A stretch of DNA of 64,000 nucleotides. Source: Rhea pennata (lineage: Eukaryota > Chordata > Aves > Rheiformes > Rheidae). Below the pieces are notes generated by a model. That model saw only the letters and a program-made list of their open reading frames with translations. It had not been told where the DNA came from and made no database searches. Positions 38,159-50,681 of the stretch are shown piece by piece (positions within the stretch are counted from its first letter, which is position 1; each line of letters opens with the position of its first letter). The stretch lies in contig NC_084663.1 in the NCBI RefSeq assembly GCF_028389875.1, positions 171,966,301 to 172,030,300 on the forward strand, in the 5' to 3' direction. Position numbers and translations under genes: made by a program.

Positions 38159-40439
38159 CATTATTTCCATCAGACCTCCTGATTTCCCTTGGCTTGGGAG
38201 ATGAAGTATTTGATCAAATATTTACAGACAGAAGGAGTCTAAGACCGACCGTATCTCCCAGGCAGATAACATTTTTGACTAAGGAACAGAAAGATAGCGG
38301 CACAGTGCCTGGCAAGTGTTTTAGCACCAATGTTATTTCTATCCTCGTGTTTAATTAGGAGACACACTAATCTCAAATCAGCGAGTTTACCCTGATACCA
38401 AGAACCCATCTCCCTTATCAAAGCTCTCTTTTACAGCTATATAAAGAGCTATGCATAGTTACTATATATAGGAAATAAGAGCCACTTGTTTGGCAATATT
38501 TCTTTTTAGAAAGGTTTATGTTGTGATCTCTATCACAGTACCAAAATTAAGGGGACAAGTTGTTTTGCATATAAAAACTTCATTTCTACCTTTATGCATA
38601 GAGTTAAGTGAACCTTTTAATTTTTCATTCTGCCTCCCTCTCAAGTCCTGAGCTTGGACAAACACATGAAGGTTTGCCATACCACCTTTATAAGAGTGGA
38701 AATGCAACAGCCTAATATGAATAAATCACTAAGCCTTAAAAGATTCGCCACTAATACTACAAAACAGTCAAATTCAAATGCAGCATGGCACCTTAATTTA
38801 TCACACAGATGTCCAGAGGACAGCCTGTTAGTTTACACACACCATTCCAATAGTAATCCTCATGTGTTTTCTTTTGCCTTTAGTTGCAACCACCATCTGC
38901 TGGGAACTAAAACAGAAAGGGCCTCAAAGAATGTTACTGCAACAAATACCTAGTTATTAATACCAGCAAGGATGCCAAGCAGTGGGTTATACAAAATACC
39001 AGAAATGTCCTGTATTTTTAACATTATAATTAACTATAGAACAACTTTAAGGCATGGCATGACAATTCAGTAAAAACCTTTGAGTGGGAAACTAACAAAG
39101 ACAACATTTCTCCATAATATGAAATGGAAGCTTCTGCCCTGCTGTCAGTGTACAGAGGCTATCCACAACCGTATGTGGAACTAGTCAGAACTACCCAGAA
39201 GCTGGGCTCAAAGCTTTATTTACTGTTTTAAAGGCTTTATAGAACCTGCATTAAGCATTCAGGCAAATGAAAAAACCAAGCACATATAAATGATATCTGT
39301 TTAGCTCTGGGTACAAGAGTATTCTATCAAAACTATGATGAGAAGCTGGACAGCCTAAAACAAGCAGTATGTTGATTAAACATCAGCTCTTAAAAAAAAA
39401 AAAAATCCACACACAACACTGAAATCAAAAAATGAAAAAAAAATGAAAAGTCACATGACTAGCATGAAACAACAAATCACGGAAGTTAAACTGAAAAACA
39501 ATTAGCAAATACAAAACAGAAGAAATTCTGTAGCCATGCTAAAGTTGGAAAAAACCCAGAAGGATAGTCAGGTACGATGAAGCTGAAGAAACAGTTCACG
39601 ACAAGACAGCTAAGATGCCCAGTTAAAAGGGCTGTGTCAGATTCTTAACAGAGAAGCAAGAAATTGGGAAAAGAATCACTGAGAGAATAGGGATGTGTTC
39701 AAGATGGCAAAGCCTGGAGAAACTTGCTTCAATTAGATTAGGTACTCTAGAGCATGCTATAAGTCATTAGCAACTTCCTTTAACTCAAAGGGCTGGAAAG
39801 CTCTTACAGACTGGGAAAAAAAAATAAAAATAACAATTCTATAAAGGTGCAAAGACAGGAGGAGAAACTGGAAGAGGAATTAGGAGAACATTCATCTAGT
39901 CTCCCCATCTTTACTTTCTAAAAAGGTATTAACAATTGCTGATTTTTCTCCACAGTAGTTCTAACTATTTTCAAGGAGACTATTATTTCTGTGTGACCTT
40001 GTCAAATCAAAATATTTTCCCCTGCTTTGGCAAAGTAACTGGCCTAGTACACATGGAGAAAAGAAGGCATAATAAGTGTGCTACAAATAGACTTAGGTTA
40101 TATAACTGGCAAAAAGCCTTGCTACTTTGTTTATTTGAAGACATATTGTGGAAATAAGTCTAGATAAAAGATTGAAAGGTCAGTATGTAATGGGAAGAAT
40201 AGAACATGCATTTAAAGAGCAGTTTATGGTGCGACATCAAATTGGGATGATGTACTAAAGAGGATCCAAAAGAATTCAAATTCCAGGATGCTTCAGTATG
40301 TTCATTCTAGAAGAATTAGATGACTGACTATAACCATAAAACTTAAAAATCCAGACTGAGAAGCTGTGCAAGCCTTATGGGGCAAAATTAGAACTCACCA
40401 TTCTATTGGTAAATTGGAGTAGTAGACTGAGGACTAGCG

Positions 40440-40466
40440 AGAAAAAAAAAAAAAAGAGAGAGAGAT
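40440..40466. repeat. Poly(A) followed by short (GA)n
   Basis: A run of about 15 followed by a short GA repeat, the third instance of this arrangement. Confidence 0.9.
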
Positions 40467-41214
40467 TAGTAACAAAAGCATATTGTTAAAACAGGACAAA
40501 AAATGGACATTCCTTTAAATTTCAGAAAAAAGTTAACTTTTTACTTTTTTATTAAATTAATTTTAATTTTACATTTAACATCCGTTGTCACCTTCACATC
40601 ACTTTATGCAGTGCTGTTGCCTTGACTGACTTGCCCATTTGTATTGGCACACCAATTGCTCTGTTCTAGCTTGCTCCCAGCTAAAGTATAACCGGTTGCA
40701 AGTATTACACTTCAGGAAAAATCTAATAGCATCTATGAGAGAAACAAGACAAAAAAGATGAATAGAAGCATGAGAAAAAGCTGGAGGAAGTTTATTATTA
40801 TAAAGAAGAGATGAGACTGAAACTACTTCTTTGCCAAGCTTACTAGAAGAGAAGTAGTACTGACTGGCTTAATTTGCAAAGCTTGTAATATGTTAGGCAT
40901 GGAAAAAAAGTGTAAAAGTTATACTCCATTGCTAGTTCTTAAGAGTTAAAGAGATATATATCAGGAATGGCCTAGGTATAAGAATATCCAGTCTAACAGA
41001 GTATTCAGGAACTACTTGACCTCCGAGCTCCTTCCAAGCTCCTTCTAGCCTTACATGCAATTTCCACATGAAAGAGCTTATTACTCATTCAGTCTCTTCA
41101 TCTGAATACCAAACTAAGAAAATTTAGTTACACATGTATGCATTTGTAGGATTTAAGGCATAAGACAGAACAAAGTGAGCTGTATTTCCAAAATGACAAA
41201 AGACGACTATTTCC

Positions 41215-41250
41215 AGCTAATACAGCTATGAGCTATAGCTAATACAGCTA
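41215..41250. repeat. Short tandem duplication, 22-bp period
   Basis: AGCTAATACAGCTA occurs at 41215 and 41237. Confidence 0.8.
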
Positions 41251-44200
41251 TTGCTCAAAAAAGTCACACTAAACCAGAAGCATGAAATCTCTCCACATTA
41301 GTCTATTTTAGGATGCACAATGCCAAGCCGGAAATTCAAATCTATAATGCCTACTATAATCTGACATCACTAGCACAGTAGTTGTATACCATATAAAACA
41401 AAAAAAAACCCAACCCCCGTACAGAGGTATCCCTCCCACCTCACAATTACCTATAATCACACAAATCAAGGTAGTTACCATATTTGAAGACTCATAGTTT
41501 AAATGGCACTTACACTACTATACAAAACCTAAGACCAAACACGCACCAGACCCTTTGTAACTCTAAATGGTAGAAGTTATATAGGAAATAACCAGCTTCT
41601 TAGTCTCCAAAATTCTAATAAATTATCTCTAACAAACTATTTCCAAAATAAATTCCTCATTCTGGTCTGTTCATTCCTGTCACTTGCTGGAGATGAGGAG
41701 GAACAGGCTGACTTGTGTTTATGGCAAAACTCAGAATGATCCAGTTAATTACTGTATAATATTAATGTACACAGTTTAGAGTCGGTCTTCAGAGATAAGC
41801 TGTATTCCTCTAGTGGCCTTCTTCCCTGCAACCACTGAAGATGTCTTTAGAGAGATGGAGGAGTGCAAGAAAGTAGTCCTGAGGACACCTGCACACAGTT
41901 TGTGCTTTCTGCATCTCTACAGATGTTTTATGATGGCAATGAACAAAAAAAAAATCCAATTTCCTTTCTGTGATGGAGGATTATCTGATAAAACAAATCA
42001 ATCTACAAACTTAAAGGACAAAGTTCTTCCTAATCCCCTACCACTACAGGGTGATAGGGGAATATGAATGCAGGCTCTCAAACAGACGTACCTCCAGAAA
42101 ACAAATAAAAATAACAAACATTTTTAGAAGGAATGGAAAAGTGGAACAAGGATGGAGATCCCTGGAAGATCTGCTCTTCCTCCTTGCTCCCCTTATTTCT
42201 CTGATGTGAACAGCTGCTTTCACTGATGGTCCCACCCCTTCTAGCCGTGGCCAGGAAAGCAGCAGCAGGCATGAACTTACATTTCCAGTCAGTCCAGCAG
42301 AGCCCTCACATCACTCTGCCCCTAAATTGGTAGTGGAGATACAATGCTTTGCTACCCATTAGTCCCCTGCCTGTGCTTATGTTTAGCATGGGATGAGACA
42401 CAAGTTGTTGGACAACTCCAGTCCCACTGCTGCTTCAAGCAACTCTGCACAGGGTTATTTTGCAGAACCCCCAGGCAGCTGGGACAACCCTAATGTGTGA
42501 TGACCAAACATTTCAGAGTGATGAGAGCGGGGGCAACAACTGCCAACTATTCCACATATGGAAATCAAAAGCTAGTAGTCTAGGGCATGTTGGACATTTT
42601 GCCTAGACAGTGCTTTTATAAGCACAGTAGGCTCATGTGTTTCAAATTACATAAATAAAAAGCAGAGCACAGTCAAGACTACATATACCTCAACATGTGC
42701 CAAATTCCTACAGGTAAGTCTTTCTATCACTGGGTAAAAACCCACTGAAGTATTTTAAATCTGCTCATATTATTTTTATTCTAGATTTTCTACTCCCCCC
42801 CATCATTACATTTTAAGAGGACCATGAACCATAAAATGATCAGATTAGCATACGTTAACATCTATTTTGGACATCTGATACTGTTCATCTAAGTTTTCCT
42901 CATAATGTGCCTTTCTCCTAGTTTACGCAAGATGTTTTTCAGTCTAATAAACCATTCAGTCTTACTATGTCTTAGGCATAGCTACTGCAGGTGGCTACTG
43001 AAGAGCAAGTGGCCTTTCGGAGGCATTTTGGAATGTAATTGGTTTGTTCAAGCCTATTAAAAATAGCTGAGCATGTGCTCAGAGAACAAAAATCCACTGC
43101 TAGTTCCACCACAGGGCGCTAATGGCACAGTGCCAAGCAGGAGATCACTGCCTAACTCCCAGATCCAGCCTACTGCTCCATGGCAAGGGCAGAAGCCAGC
43201 AAGAATAAAAACTGACCTTGTGCAACAAATCAAGATGTAACATCGATTCTCACACTACAACAGTAACTTATGGATAGGATAGATCGAAAACAGTAAGATA
43301 AGTCCAAATGGAAAAGGACTGTCAGTCTAGGACTATCAGATTTATCAATCAAGATCAAAAGATAGATTTTTGGATCAGTAAAGCAAATCTACGTGAATGG
43401 TCTTTCATTCAGTTGCTTTGAGGAAGCAAACTAAATGATGCCCAAGAAAACTAAGTTTACTAATATTTTTTCCTCCATATATGCACAAATAAGTCTACAG
43501 TATAGTTTCCCAAAACACTTTTTACCAAAACAATTCTGAAACTTTTATTCACACAATTATTTTAAACGGCTTACTTGGGAATGAAAGATTTACCATTAGT
43601 CTTATTACAAGGGAAGTTTAGAAACCTTGCAAAATATCTTCTGAAACCTTAAATTACTGGAAGTCACAGTACACTGCAATGGAAGTCACTTCTTTAAAAT
43701 AGCAATCTGAAAACTTTACACAAAATGAAACAGGATGAAGTGATAAACATTTCGCTGGCTAATGGAAGTTCTTGTGAACAAGCCTGTGATACCCAGACTA
43801 CTGCCAGAAGAACACTGGCTCAAAATTTTTCGTAGTTCTTACTATGTAGTCAGTTTGTAAACAGTGTAGAGAAAATTGTGATACTTGAAAATTCATTAAA
43901 GCATTCAGATTAACAGAAAGTAATTGACACAAAATATCAATTCCTTTCCCTGTCTTGATCTTATTTTTTCCCACATAAATGAAACAAATGTTAAATTCAT
44001 AGCATCTGAAATTCAAATACACATTTTTCCAGTATGACATAGTGAGGGTTATTTTAAGATGCTGGAATGTCATTAATCTGTGCCCCTTAGCTCAGCAATT
44101 TGTAAATGATTAGCTCTAAAGCACTGAAACAAAGTAAAGCCTGTCTAAGCCTACTGCATCCAACTATTAGCATTTAAATTAAACACTATTTCAAGACCTA

Positions 44201-47200
44201 ATGCCAAAAAAAAAATCCCCAGCATATATTGTTAAATAAAAAATTAAGAAGGAAGCTTGATGCATGCTATACATCTACAGGAAGGCAAGAGCACCTTTAC
44301 TTGAGCCTAGAAGTTGGCCCTTTTATAGTTTAACTAGTTTTTTCCAGACAAGCAGCTACATTTCTGCTGGTAACAATGCCCTTGAGGAGCAAGTTTAGCT
44401 GCAGTTGTCACCTTCAAATGTTGCTTAATAATGCAGGGAGAGAAAGAAGAATTTGACTAAATAATATTCTATTTAAACATCTGTTCTTCTGGTCACAAGA
44501 GATAAATATTTGAATATTTAACAGCAGACAGCAGGCATTAAACAGGGAAGATTCTTCTACTATTAGATTTTTTTGTTCCCGTTAAGATTTATGGGAAATA
44601 GCAGACGTCTGGCCATTACACTCCATCATATGGGGCTGTGTGAAGGGTTACAGGAATGTGGTAGCTCTCTAGCTCTAGTCTCTGTAAAAGCTTTCAACTC
44701 TCAAGAGGTCACGAGACTACCCAAACTAGATTAAAGACAAAGTTATACAGGAAAAGAAGCAGGGAGCCACAGAAAGTTTATGAAAGTTTGGATCTAGCAG
44801 AGAAGCTCTCACAATAGCAAACAGCTTCAAAAGTGCTAGCACAGACATTGCTTTGTTTGGTTATTTTTAAGATCCATGAAACAAGAACACACCTGTGACT
44901 TTTTCTCCTCATATAAGCAATTCATTAAAAGTCAAAGCTTTGGTCTGAAGTTTAAGGTTCTCTTTTTAGCTCCAGGCTATCCTTAAAGGAGAAGCAATAG
45001 GATTAATATTGGCTACATGATCCACCAGGAAATACAAGTTACCTGCTCTTGGGCAATTATGGAATATATTTGCTTCAAGTTCAAGTTTGAGGGCGGGGGG
45101 GGAAATCCGGACTTCAAGAATTTCCTTCTCTAATTAATGGCTTGCTTTAACTTGAATTTAAGTGAGATTAATCACTAAGGAAGAAGTAAAAGGAAAGTCT
45201 GCATCATGTTTTAAAGTATCAGCTGTTAAATGGTACAGAACTGCTTAATCAGCCCCTTCTTTGAGTGACAGGACACTACGCTAATGAAGAAAGAAAAATA
45301 AGCAGTAACCACATCAACACAGCTCAGGCTTAGGCCATAAGAGTCTTAAAATTTATATGCAGCAAAGGGTTAACACTGAATGGTCCCACTTGCAGCAATC
45401 CCCCTCTGGTGGGAGTGCCTGCCCTCAGGGCAGGAGAGGAACAGGGCTCATGTGCCCCCTGCCTTTCCTAACCCATTTTCATAGGGCAATAAACATTTCA
45501 GCCAGATGACTTCAATTCACAGCTACACAAGAAGTAATTCTTTTCCATGATTCTATAAGTCTTCCTTATTCAAAAAGATATATCAAGCCAAAGGAACATG
45601 CACAGGAAGATAAACTTTGTGAAAAGGATGATCTAGAATTCTCCCCATTTAGATAAAGGAATAGGAAATTTAAGAAATTCCCAATGAAAAACAAGATCCA
45701 AAAGAGTTCATTTTTAACTAGAACAGTTATTTGGAAGTTTTGTAAGTCTTCATTCACCTAAAAGAAATTTTAATGAGGAAAGAATCTCACTGAAACCCAA
45801 GTTAGATCATTTCCGTAATATCAGAAAAGTGATTTCAAATTTCTTTTCCTTAGCAAATGTTTTAAATTCCTGGTTGGAAATATTTTCGTTCTCTATCTCA
45901 GGGGGAAAAAAAAAAGCGCATATTGAAACAAAACAAAAAGTTAAGTGTTCAAATATACAGAGTCTGCTGTAACAGCTCCGAGCAGAGAAGTTCCTGTTCT
46001 CCTCATCTGGGCAACTTCCTAACTGATGGATGGCACTGAAGCAACCAGACTGTTTAACATCCCATGCAAATTACTACAGATCATGTGTATGTGTGCTGAT
46101 GGATTTGAACATTGAAATCAGCAAAAGAAGTAGTGATACGCTTATTTAACACAATGCTAAATTTAACACAAATATCATTGAAGTTGAACAACAGGAGATA
46201 GCTGGCAAGCCAAGTTTCAGGACTGTAACGTGAGTTTCAGCAGGAGGAGCACCACATACCTTCTGCACACAGTACATCATGGGTTGACATTCAAAATGGA
46301 GACAACCCCACTCCATGGATCAAACACTTTTTAAAGCAGGTAAAGACATTTTCAGCACTAATCATCTTGAATTTCTGACCTTCCCCTTCACCCTCCTCCA
46401 AACTTCATCTCAGCACAGCTAAAAACAAGTATTAACTACAAAGTGCTTTTATTACAGTGGTAATCAGTGTTTTCATTTCAGTTTAGCAGCAGATTTTTAG
46501 TTGCCCTTAAACCAACAGGAACTTAAAAGAAACCCTACAAGGGTAGGATTCTGAATAACCCTGTGAGTTATTAGCTGGCAGTTTGATGCAGCCCTCAGAC
46601 TTCAAAAGACGCTTTTGTAAAAAAATGGACAAAGGCAGAAGACATACAGCTCCTAACATCATTTACGGTAAATAAAACAAATCCACCGCACATTAGAAAG
46701 TTAACAGAAGAGAAAGATTGAATTTTGCATGAGCTTCATTAGTGTTTTAGGAACCCCAAGTTATCCAGTAGGTGTTGGAATCAAAGATGACAGTAATTTG
46801 GAAATGAAACAGCAAATAAGTCTGTAACATGGAAAAACCCAGACAGAAAAGTTTCTGCTACTTTGCTATCAACAGATGCTTTCGAGAACACATCACCAGA
46901 TTCCAGCAGAGCATATGCCCAACTATTTCCTGCTAACTTAAGCGAACAAATCTGTTCCTCCTGTCCCAGGCACACATGACTCAAAACTATTTATGCTACT
47001 GCTCAGCCTTGAAGACTCTTATTTCCCCTGTTACAAATATATATGCACATATGCAAAACTGAAGATCCCTAGAGTGAATGCTAGAGGAATTGCCTGTTAA
47101 AACTTAAATCACTAACTAAATACACCACTGACTCTTAGGTTATGTAGAGACAGAAGGATCTTCCCTTTACCAGTATTCACTGATGAAAAGATCAGGAACG

Positions 47201-48743
47201 GCATTTGGCTTAAAATTAACGTACTGTGAAATGAAAGTACAAGCCTTTAAATTATCACATAATTTAAGAAGCAGATCAAAAAGAGTGTATCATTTGCATT
47301 TTCAAACATTAAGTTTTAAAATATCAAAGGTATCCAGTATGCCCAGACTGCGTACAAGTAACTTGGACTGAGTAACACCCCTACATAGAGAGTAAACGTG
47401 AGCTGCTGGTTTGTTTCATGCAGCCATTTCCTCATTGCTGAGACTCTAACAAGCAGCATCTGCACAAACATCACCAAGTACTGCTTGATACTACATAGAC
47501 TAGAAAAGGGGCTCTGGTATCCAGAATAGCATTATATCTATTTTCTGACTGCTGGAGAACTCTCCCCTTGATATTACCAAAGATTTTTCACCAACTCTAG
47601 AATGACAGCTATGATTTAAGAGAGCTTAAATTGTGTTCTAGAGGTCATTAAAGACTTGGTTATCAGTCTGTGTGGTATTGACCAAAACTGTTTTCCTGAC
47701 AGTCCAATTATGCCAAACATTAAAACAGAGAAGTTGCACTATGTAAATATTCCAAGATACATCAATTAAATTCTATGTAAAAATGAACCATCACCAGAAA
47801 AAGTGATGTTTTTGGACCAGCAAATGGAAGATGTTCATGGATGTTGAGCAGATTGCTAATAGTTCTCTGCCAAGTTGGTGAATGTGACAATAATGGACAC
47901 ACGATGTACAATGATATTCAGTATCTGGTTGCTAGTATCTGATCAAACATTGGATCCCTAGAGGTATTATTTTTTAAAATTATGTGTTAAAATGCTCAAT
48001 ACATCATGCTGGCTATCACACTGGTCACAACCACAGTATTTTTTTTTCTTTTTTGCCCATATCTTCCTTATCTTCCCTGTTTTCCTTCTAAATCACACGA
48101 TTAACACTACTTTAAAAGGACACAAGATAGGACACGTAACTTCTACACAGAGCTTATTTCTTATACTATAGTACTGCACATTTCATACAGGAAAGAAAGG
48201 GACAAAATCCACATACCTACTTCTGAACATGAGAGGGTTTAAATGAGCTTTCTTAGGAATAGCTTCTCTTGTGCACACTTTTCAAAGTAAAGGTATTTCA
48301 TTCTATGGCACAACAGTTAGGAACTTGTGTACCATTACTACTGTGGGAAACAACTTTGCTGGGAGAAAAAAGAACAAGTTATATAAAGGCAAGTTTCATA
48401 CTTTAAATCTTTTCCATCAAAGTAAGAAAAAAGTGAGCAATAACTAGACTCTTTAGATGAGAAGAATTTCAGCTGGACACAGTTGCTCATTAACTCTCAA
48501 CAGCCTAACCTCAAAGCATCTGCTGCATAAGGCTGGGGAATTCAAGGATATTCACGCTAGATATAAATCAGTTCATATGGATTTCTGTGTTAGCATAGTT
48601 AGGTTACTGCAAGTACACAACCTAGACCAGGTGGGTAGACACACATACATAGCCAAAGCACTTACGGGTATTAAATCTGAGTCACTATCAAAAAATTAAA
48701 AGCACTACATGTAAGTTAAGCAATGTTACGTGCCTTAGTAGAT

Positions 48744-48744
<1 letters not shown>

Positions 48745-48776
<32 letters not shown>
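48745..48776. repeat. Poly(A) tract, 32 nt
   Basis: A32 run in LMO7 intron 1. Confidence 0.95.
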
Positions 48777-48778
<2 letters not shown>

Positions 48779-50282
48779 AACAGCACAAACAGAAAAACCA
48801 AAGTCTGACTATATTCAAAGCGCATTTGTACCATGTTTTGAGTCAGCTAATGCCAGAGTGAGACACCAAAGAGACTTATGAGGCTAAAAATTGGTGCATG
48901 TCACATGGAAGTTCACAGTGAATAGTGCCCTTCCCAAACTGGAATACCTCCTGCATCAGGAAGAAGTTGAGACTTATGTCTTTCCCAGAAAGCAGAAGTA
49001 GGTGTTCAGATTAGGGTGAGTAGCATCACGGGATCAGGAGCTCATCTCTGTATCATCCTCCCCAGTAAAAATTACTATTAAACTGAACCTTCCTGATTCA
49101 TTCCTCAGACCCCAAGGAACTGCCATAACAGAGAGAACAAATGGTCAAGTTACAGGCAAAACAGGGTGGGTGCTAAGATAAAATTGTAATGAAATTTTAA
49201 AAGAGATTGAAATGAGAAAGGCTGGTTTACCTTTAAAAACAGCTGACAGATACCAGTATCATTTCATATTTTTCTCCCTCAAATTTGAAAGGTAGCATGA
49301 AGAAAGAAATTCACTCTAATCAGAAGAAAGTTATTTACAAATAACTTTAGCAGTACATTTCTCATCTTCACATCTCAAGCCTCTTTCCATCATTTCTCCA
49401 CAGCACATTGTTCTCAATCCCATCCACTATGTGTACTAACATTTGATTTGCAGAACTTCCTGGAGTCTTTAACGATGTTGTCAAGTAAGATTATAGCCCA
49501 TGTCTTCAGGACCTATTCAAAAATCCAAAGGACTTTTCGATTTTATCGGACGCATTAAAGCTAGATCATTAGCAAGCAACCAAGTCTGTGTATTTTAATG
49601 GGGATTTGTTTTTGAAAAAAAAATCTGTCTACACATAAGACTCATAGTTGTGAAGCAATACCTTCTTGAATAATCAAATCCATGTTTAATATGTCTTTTT
49701 CCTCCACAGCATTAGGCAAATGACTGTGAAAGATACCCATCAGTACCTGCAGCTTTCACCTTCTTCCTTCATTTCATTTTCATTGTCCAAATTGGAGAGA
49801 CTCCATCCAGTCTTTTTCTTGAATGATTAGAATTCACTGTGAGGAGGCCCAAGTGACATTGAAATTATATAGAAGTGAGGGTATCTTCATTGGCCAAGAC
49901 AATATCACTTTGTTACAACCCTCTTCTATCTGCAAAAGGATCTGCCATCAAGTGTCCAGCTCATTTTTGCTTCAGGATTACCTTACCTAGGTAATATCAA
50001 AAAGATCCATTTTGTCAGTGGTGTTGTTTACACAAACAGAGCATGATGACAAAAGGAAGAAAATAAATTTCTCCTAGAGTGAAAATGCAGTAGTTTCTAC
50101 CTTTGTCCTTCATTGCTTTACCTGAAGTACTATCCAAAGAAATACTTCAAGGCAGTAGGAAAGCTGTTGCTACCAAAAAAAAAAAAAAAAAAAAGTCAAA
50201 CTAGTATCTTAATTTTTCTTCATCTCCATAGTCACTTTGACATCTGGTTCCCCCCCGCCCCCTTTCCATTCTTTACTACATC

Positions 50283-50681
50283 ATGGAGCCACTGGAGAGA
50301 GTCCAGCATATGGCTACAAAGATGATCAGAGGGCTGGAGCACCTGGGATCTTATCAATGTGTACAAGTACCTGAAGGGAGGGTGTCAAGGGGACGGGGAC
50401 AAACTCTTTTCAGTTGTCCCGTGTGACAGGACAAGAGGCAATGGGCAGAAACTGAAGCACAGGAAGTTCGGGCTGACCGTGAGGGGGAATTTCTTCCCCA
50501 TGAGAGTGACAGAGCACCACCACAGGTTGCCCAGAGAGGTTGTGGAGTCTCCTTCTCTGGAGAACTTCAAGGCCTGCCTGGCTGCAACCCTGTCTACCAT
50601 GTTCTAAGTGACCCTGCTGAGCAGGGAGGTTGGACTAGAGGATCCCAGAGGTCCCTTCCAACCTTACTGATTCTATGATTC
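50283..50681 (+). mobile_element. CR1 non-LTR retrotransposon, 5'-truncated 3' end
   Basis: The 3' end of a CR1 LINE on the plus strand, antisense to LMO7. It opens with CTGGAGAGAGTCCAGC...ACAAAGATGATCAGAGGGC and passes through CAGGTTGCCCAGAGAGGTTG and GGTCCCTTCCAACCTTACTG. It ends in ATTCTATGATTC, the 3' microsatellite signature of bird CR1 copies. The ends of the reverse transcriptase frame appear only as decayed short frames. Compared with the family, a block of roughly 50-60 nt seems missing just after GGGCTGGAGCACCT (about 50344). CR1 copies are commonly truncated at the 5' end, and this one has no capacity to move. Confidence 0.93.

Noticed and set aside
50359..50607. 82-codon plus-strand frame and its antisense partner
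   Set aside because: It lies wholly inside the CR1 3' end and is not an independent gene.
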